DNA of 8,268 nucleotides from Candidatus Methanoplasma sp. (lineage in GTDB: Archaea > Thermoplasmatota > Thermoplasmata > Methanomassiliicoccales > Methanomethylophilaceae), in NCBI GenBank assembly GCA_031256615.1, contig JAIRQG010000122.1, forward strand, positions 1-8,268, in the 5' to 3' direction. Below are positions 4,940-8,268 of the stretch, piece by piece (within the stretch, counting starts at the first letter, position 1; the number at the start of each line of letters is the position of its first letter). Below the pieces are notes generated by a model, which was given only the letters and a program-made list of their open reading frames with translations, did no database searches and was not told the origin of the DNA. The position numbers and the translations under genes are program-made.

Positions 4940-5803
4940 TTGGAGAACAAGACACTTATCGTGGTTGCTGTGCTGGTCGTGGCAGTGGTATTTGCTGCGG
5001 GAGCGTTCATCGTATTATCGGATGATGATGAGTCTTCCGCAACCATCAACGTTGCAGGATCAACAACAGTAGAGCCTCTCATGGCGAATTATCAGGAAAT
5101 ATATGAAAAACAACATAAAAACATAACTATTAACATTACTGCTCACGGATCCGGCACAGCGGCGCCGGCATTAAGAAGCGGTACTGCGGATCTAGGAATG
5201 CTCTCAAGAAACCTCAGTTCAAGCGAGTCTGACCTGATGCCTCTGATTATTGCCAAGGATGCAGTGGTTATCATTGCGGATAAAAATGCAGGCGTTACCA
5301 ATCTGACAATGGAGCAACTGTCAAAGATCTTCAAGGGAGAATACACCAATTGGAATCAGGTTGGCGGCAACAACCTTGTGATCAGCCCCGTAGTAAGAGA
5401 CTCAACCTCCGGAACAAGAGAAGTTTTAGATGCGGCGATGGCGGCCAAACTTGGAATAGAAACAAGCGATCTATCGAAGAACTTCAACAGATATTCTACG
5501 CAGGGCACAAACGGGTCCATGCTGGTGCAGGTCAACAATGCCCGCGGCTCGATAGGATATGTGAATCTCGGCTCCATACCGGTCATAAACAGTTCGGTCA
5601 CAACAGTGGTATCGGTAGACGGCGTGATGCCGACTCAGGAAACTGTCCTGAATGGCACATACGAGATCTCCAGAAGCCTGATTCTGGCTACAATAGGAGA
5701 GCCCACAGGTGAAGTGGCAGCGTTCCTTGAATGGATAATGTCACCGCAGGGACAGAAGATCGTTGAGAAGAATGAGTTTGTTCCTGTGAAACCGACGGCC
5801 TGA
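4940..5803 (+). CDS. pstS: Phosphate-binding protein PstS
   Basis: The extracytoplasmic receptor that binds phosphate and delivers it to the Pst transporter. With the TTG start it has 287 residues: a short N-terminus, a hydrophobic signal or anchor segment at about 5-26, an acidic D-D-D-E-S spacer, then the periplasmic-binding-protein fold. Family motifs are V-A-G-S-T-T-V-E-P (38-46), S-G-T-A-D-L-G-M-L-S-R (80-90), and V-R-D-S-T-S-G-T-R (152-160); their Ser, Thr, Asp and Arg residues are those expected to hold the phosphate. No lipobox cysteine is seen, so an uncleaved membrane anchor is likely. The frame extends upstream to 4772, but that part would run into phoU and its promoter. TTG 4940 is chosen because GAGGTGA (4926-4932) lies 7 bases before it; ATG 4892 is an alternative without a comparable site. 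First gene of the pst operon. Confidence 0.9.
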   Translation: MENKTLIVVAVLVVAVVFAAGAFIVLSDDDESSATINVAGSTTVEPLMANYQEIYEKQHKNITINITAHGSGTAAPALRSGTADLGMLSRNLSSSESDLMPLIIAKDAVVIIADKNAGVTNLTMEQLSKIFKGEYTNWNQVGGNNLVISPVVRDSTSGTREVLDAAMAAKLGIETSDLSKNFNRYSTQGTNGSMLVQVNNARGSIGYVNLGSIPVINSSVTTVVSVDGVMPTQETVLNGTYEISRSLILATIGEPTGEVAAFLEWIMSPQGQKIVEKNEFVPVKPTA

Positions 5804-5817
5804 TCGTGGTGATATGA

Positions 5818-7863
5818 ATGACGCCCGAGGACACAAATGTCTACAAAGACTCACCGGATAATGTAGAAATAGAGGAAACAATCATCTCAGAGTTCAACTC
5901 GAAACGGGTTCTTGAGCGTTTTAAGAACAAGGACGGAGCCAAACTACTTCTTATGGCAGCGGTCGTCGTGACCGTTGCCACATTATTCTTCATTATAATT
6001 TTCATAGCATACAACAGCTTGGATGCGATAAAGGAGATCGGCCTGTGGGAGTTCCTGACAGGCGAAAGGTGGTCTCCCGGATCCGGCATGTACGGTGCAT
6101 CATCGCTTATTGTAGGGACGCTGTTGGTCACCGGCGGTTCGATATTGTTTGCTTTGCCTGTAGGGCTGGGCATAGCGATCTACATAAACGACGTGGCATC
6201 ACCAAGGATCAAGAACATATTGAAACCGATGTGCGAACTGTTTGCGGGAATACCGAGCGTCGTATACGGTTTCATGGGCCTTGTGGTCATGGTGCCGCTG
6301 CTCATGGATATCTTCCCCGACCACCTTAGGTATGGGACGTCATGGCTGGCAGGTTCGCTACTGCTGGGAGTGATGGCGCTTCCGACGATAATATCCGTGT
6401 CCCAGGATGCATTGGCAGCGGTCCCCCGATCATATAAGGAGGCATCCATGGCAATGGGTGCGACCAAATGGGAGACAACAAAGAAAGTGGTCATCCACTC
6501 TGCGATATCGGGCATAGCGGCAGCGGCGATATTGGGAATAGGCAGAGCATTGGGAGAGACGATGGCCGTTATGATGGTCTGCGGCAATTCCGCAATGATC
6601 CCGGAGCCGCTTTGGAACATTTTTGACATGGTAAGAACGCTCACGGCATCGATCGCATTGGAGATGCCCGAGGTTGTCCACGGAAGCCTGCACTACTCTG
6701 CGTTGTTCCTGCTGGCCTTGATCCTTATGGCGATCGTTCTCCTTGTGAACATGACCGCACGCAGAATAGTGCGGAAAACAAAGGTAAGGATGGGAGAGGT
6801 GGAAAGGACACCCTTCGAAGAGAAGATCAACAACATGACCTCGCATCTGACGGAACCGATGTGGAAGTACAAAGGTGCAGTAATAACAGCAGCATCTTAT
6901 GCGATCATATTCGCACTTGCCTTTATGATGTCTTCTCTTTTCGTAGGCGCATTCGGAGGTGTCGCGACCGGCGCTTTGGCCGCCGTTGCGCTCTTTTTAT
7001 CAAAGAGAGTGTCGAAGGTCATCGGTCCAAAATACATCCAAAAATTCATCTATTCTACGTTTGGGCTGGTCGTGATCGCCACACTCATCTTGCTGGTAAC
7101 ATTCATTGGCATAATCGTTATGAGGGGAATGCCGGCGCTGAGCTTGGAATTCATATTTGATGCCCCTTCGGCCTCTGGCCGCGCGGGAGGAATATGGCCG
7201 GCCATTGTTGGAACGTTCGAGCTGATGGCAGGCACCGCACTGATATCGTTCCCTCTTGGAGTATGTTCAGGAGTGTATCTTGCGGAATACGCAAAGGATA
7301 CGAGGTTCGTGAGAATAACCAGGCAGGCGATAGACGCTCTTAACGGGACCCCTTCGATCATATTTGGGTTATTCGGCATGTCATTTCTCGTAATAATGCT
7401 GGGATGGGGATATTCTCTGATAGGCGGATGCGTAACGCTTTCGCTTATGGTACTACCCACAATAATCAAAACTACAGAAGAGGCGGTGGCTGCGGTGCCT
7501 AAGGAGATTGCGGAGGCATCCGCCGCGATGGGAGCGAGCAAGTGGCACACTATAGCAAAGGTCGTGCTCCCGGCGGCAATGGGAGGAGTGATCACAGGGT
7601 TCATATTGAGCATAGGCAGAGCGATCGGAGAGACCGCCCCCATAATGTTCACTGCCGCGGTAGCGTTTAAGACGACCGCAGCATTCTCTCTTTTAGAGCC
7701 GGTAATGGCGCTTCCATACCACTTATATGTCTTGGCAGCCGAAGTGCCCGGTTCCACAACCAACCAATACGGCACGGCGCTGGTGCTGATGATAATCGTT
7801 GTAGCTCTGTTCGCGGCAGCTTCGATGGTGAGGCGCAGATATAACAAAAGAACAGGATGGTGA
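5818..7863 (+). CDS. pstCA: Fused phosphate ABC transporter permease (PstC-PstA)
   Basis: One 681-residue protein holds both membrane subunits of the Pst phosphate importer, normally two genes. Residues 40-320 are PstC-like: a first helix at about 43-66, then a MetI-type domain with the ATPase-contacting loop E208-A-S-M-A-M-G-A-T-K-W and G-I-G-R-A-L-G-E-T (240-248). Residues 410-675 are PstA-like: a first helix at about 414-436, then the second contact loop E566-A-S-A-A-M-G-A-S-K-W and S-I-G-R-A-I-G-E-T (598-606). The 90-residue linker is charged at 313-350 and then has two extra hydrophobic helices (about 354-374 and 376-395), an even number that keeps the PstA half in its normal orientation. 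GGTGA (5808-5812) precedes ATG 5818, 14 bases after pstS. No stop codon or ribosome binding site remains at the join. Its last codon and stop (TGG TGA) supply the GGTGA preceding pstB. Confidence 0.92.
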   Translation: MTPEDTNVYKDSPDNVEIEETIISEFNSKRVLERFKNKDGAKLLLMAAVVVTVATLFFIIIFIAYNSLDAIKEIGLWEFLTGERWSPGSGMYGASSLIVGTLLVTGGSILFALPVGLGIAIYINDVASPRIKNILKPMCELFAGIPSVVYGFMGLVVMVPLLMDIFPDHLRYGTSWLAGSLLLGVMALPTIISVSQDALAAVPRSYKEASMAMGATKWETTKKVVIHSAISGIAAAAILGIGRALGETMAVMMVCGNSAMIPEPLWNIFDMVRTLTASIALEMPEVVHGSLHYSALFLLALILMAIVLLVNMTARRIVRKTKVRMGEVERTPFEEKINNMTSHLTEPMWKYKGAVITAASYAIIFALAFMMSSLFVGAFGGVATGALAAVALFLSKRVSKVIGPKYIQKFIYSTFGLVVIATLILLVTFIGIIVMRGMPALSLEFIFDAPSASGRAGGIWPAIVGTFELMAGTALISFPLGVCSGVYLAEYAKDTRFVRITRQAIDALNGTPSIIFGLFGMSFLVIMLGWGYSLIGGCVTLSLMVLPTIIKTTEEAVAAVPKEIAEASAAMGASKWHTIAKVVLPAAMGGVITGFILSIGRAIGETAPIMFTAAVAFKTTAAFSLLEPVMALPYHLYVLAAEVPGSTTNQYGTALVLMIIVVALFAAASMVRRRYNKRTGW

Positions 7864-7879
7864 TAATATTACAGAAACA

Positions 7880-8268
7880 ATGAACATAATCGAAACCAAT
7901 GATCTCAACTTCTGGTATGGGGACAAACAGACACTGATGGACATCAACATACCGATCAAAAAGAACGCAATAACCGCACTCATAGGGCCTTCCGGATGCG
8001 GAAAGTCTACTTTGATCAGAGTATTCAACAGAATGAATGACCTGATAGACGGGACGAAGATAACCGGAATAGTATTCTTCAACGGGAATAACATATGCAA
8101 ACCGGAAATGGATGTCCTGGGTCTAAGGAAGAAGGTAGGGATGATATTCCAGAAGCCCAACCCTTTCCCGATGACGGTCAAGGACAACATCACATACGGC
8201 CCGAAGCTCCACGGTGTGAAGGACCACAAAGAACTGGATGCCATTGTCGAGGAATCTCTCAGGAAAGC
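7880..8268 (+). CDS. pstB: Phosphate ABC transporter ATPase PstB (runs off right edge)
   Basis: The ATP-hydrolysing subunit of the phosphate importer, acting at the cytoplasmic face of the fused permease. The 129 visible residues include a PstB-type N-terminus (L-N-F-W-Y-G-D-K-Q at 9-17), Walker A G36-P-S-G-C-G-K-S-T44, and the very characteristic Q-loop F-Q-K-P-N-P-F-P-M-T (90-99) followed by D-N-I-T-Y-G-P (102-108). The signature, Walker B and C-terminus lie beyond the window. The first ATG in frame is 7880, but GGTGA (7859-7863, containing the upstream stop) is 16 bases away from it. At the usual 4-base spacing stands ATT (7868), which would add M-T-E-T to the N-terminus. ATG is given here as the conservative start; the true start may be the ATT. 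Third gene of the pst operon. Confidence 0.92.
   Translation, partial: MNIIETNDLNFWYGDKQTLMDINIPIKKNAITALIGPSGCGKSTLIRVFNRMNDLIDGTKITGIVFFNGNNICKPEMDVLGLRKKVGMIFQKPNPFPMTVKDNITYGPKLHGVKDHKELDAIVEESLRK

Noticed and set aside
4798..5082. A 95-codon N-terminal extension of PhoU
   Set aside because: It crosses the divergent promoter region and is antisense to the start of pstS; its Thr/Ala/Ser-rich sequence resembles nothing, while M-D-T-R-R at 4797 is a typical archaeal PhoU start.
7050..7847. 265-codon open frame on the minus strand
   Set aside because: It is the antisense shadow of the PstA half of the fused permease; long open antisense frames are common opposite hydrophobic, GC-biased coding sequence.
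1..8268. CRISPR array, tRNA, rRNA or insertion sequence
   Set aside because: No regularly spaced repeats, no cloverleaf-like segment and no transposase motif or terminal repeats were found by reading both strands; the non-coding space totals only a few hundred bases.

Overview
The window looks like a piece of a euryarchaeal chromosome, most plausibly from the Thermoplasmata/Methanomassiliicoccales side of the tree. This placement is inferred; no rRNA or marker gene is present. The supporting signs are: a PhoU protein that carries an archaeal-type AbrB/SpoVT-like N-terminal domain; a separate ACT-domain partner encoded just upstream of homoserine dehydrogenase; TATA-like boxes about 25 bases upstream of apparently leaderless genes; compact GGTGA ribosome binding sites; and heavy use of ATA and AGG/AGA codons.

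Layout. (1) Bases 1-954, minus strand: an ACT-domain protein followed after one base by homoserine dehydrogenase, which runs off the left edge. Together they form an amino-acid biosynthesis control pair for the threonine/methionine branch. (2) Bases 1093-3603, minus strand: four codirectional genes, namely an ABC ATPase, an ABC-2 permease, a DUF2975 four-helix membrane protein and a small XRE/Cro-type regulator. The ATPase-permease and DUF2975-regulator junctions each leave only 4 bases, and each upstream stop codon lies inside the next gene's ribosome binding site. A possible 30-codon leader ORF and a hairpin covering the ATPase ribosome binding site lie at 3600-3692. (3) Bases 3802-4797, minus strand: the AbrB-PhoU hybrid regulator. 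(4) Bases 4940-8268, plus strand: the high-affinity phosphate transporter operon, with pstS, a single gene in which PstC and PstA are fused, and the start of pstB, cut by the right edge.

How the genes fit together. PstS captures phosphate outside the cell, the PstC-PstA fusion forms the membrane channel, PstB drives it with ATP, and PhoU is expected to tune the system. phoU and the pst operon are divergent and share a 142-base control region dense in inverted repeats. That region, the PstC-PstA fusion, and a possible ATT start codon for pstB are the most interesting points in the window. The ABC/DUF2975/XRE cluster looks like a self-regulated export or envelope-stress module of unknown substrate.

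No gene-free stretch exceeds 200 bases. No RNA gene, CRISPR array, insertion sequence or other mobile element was recognised.
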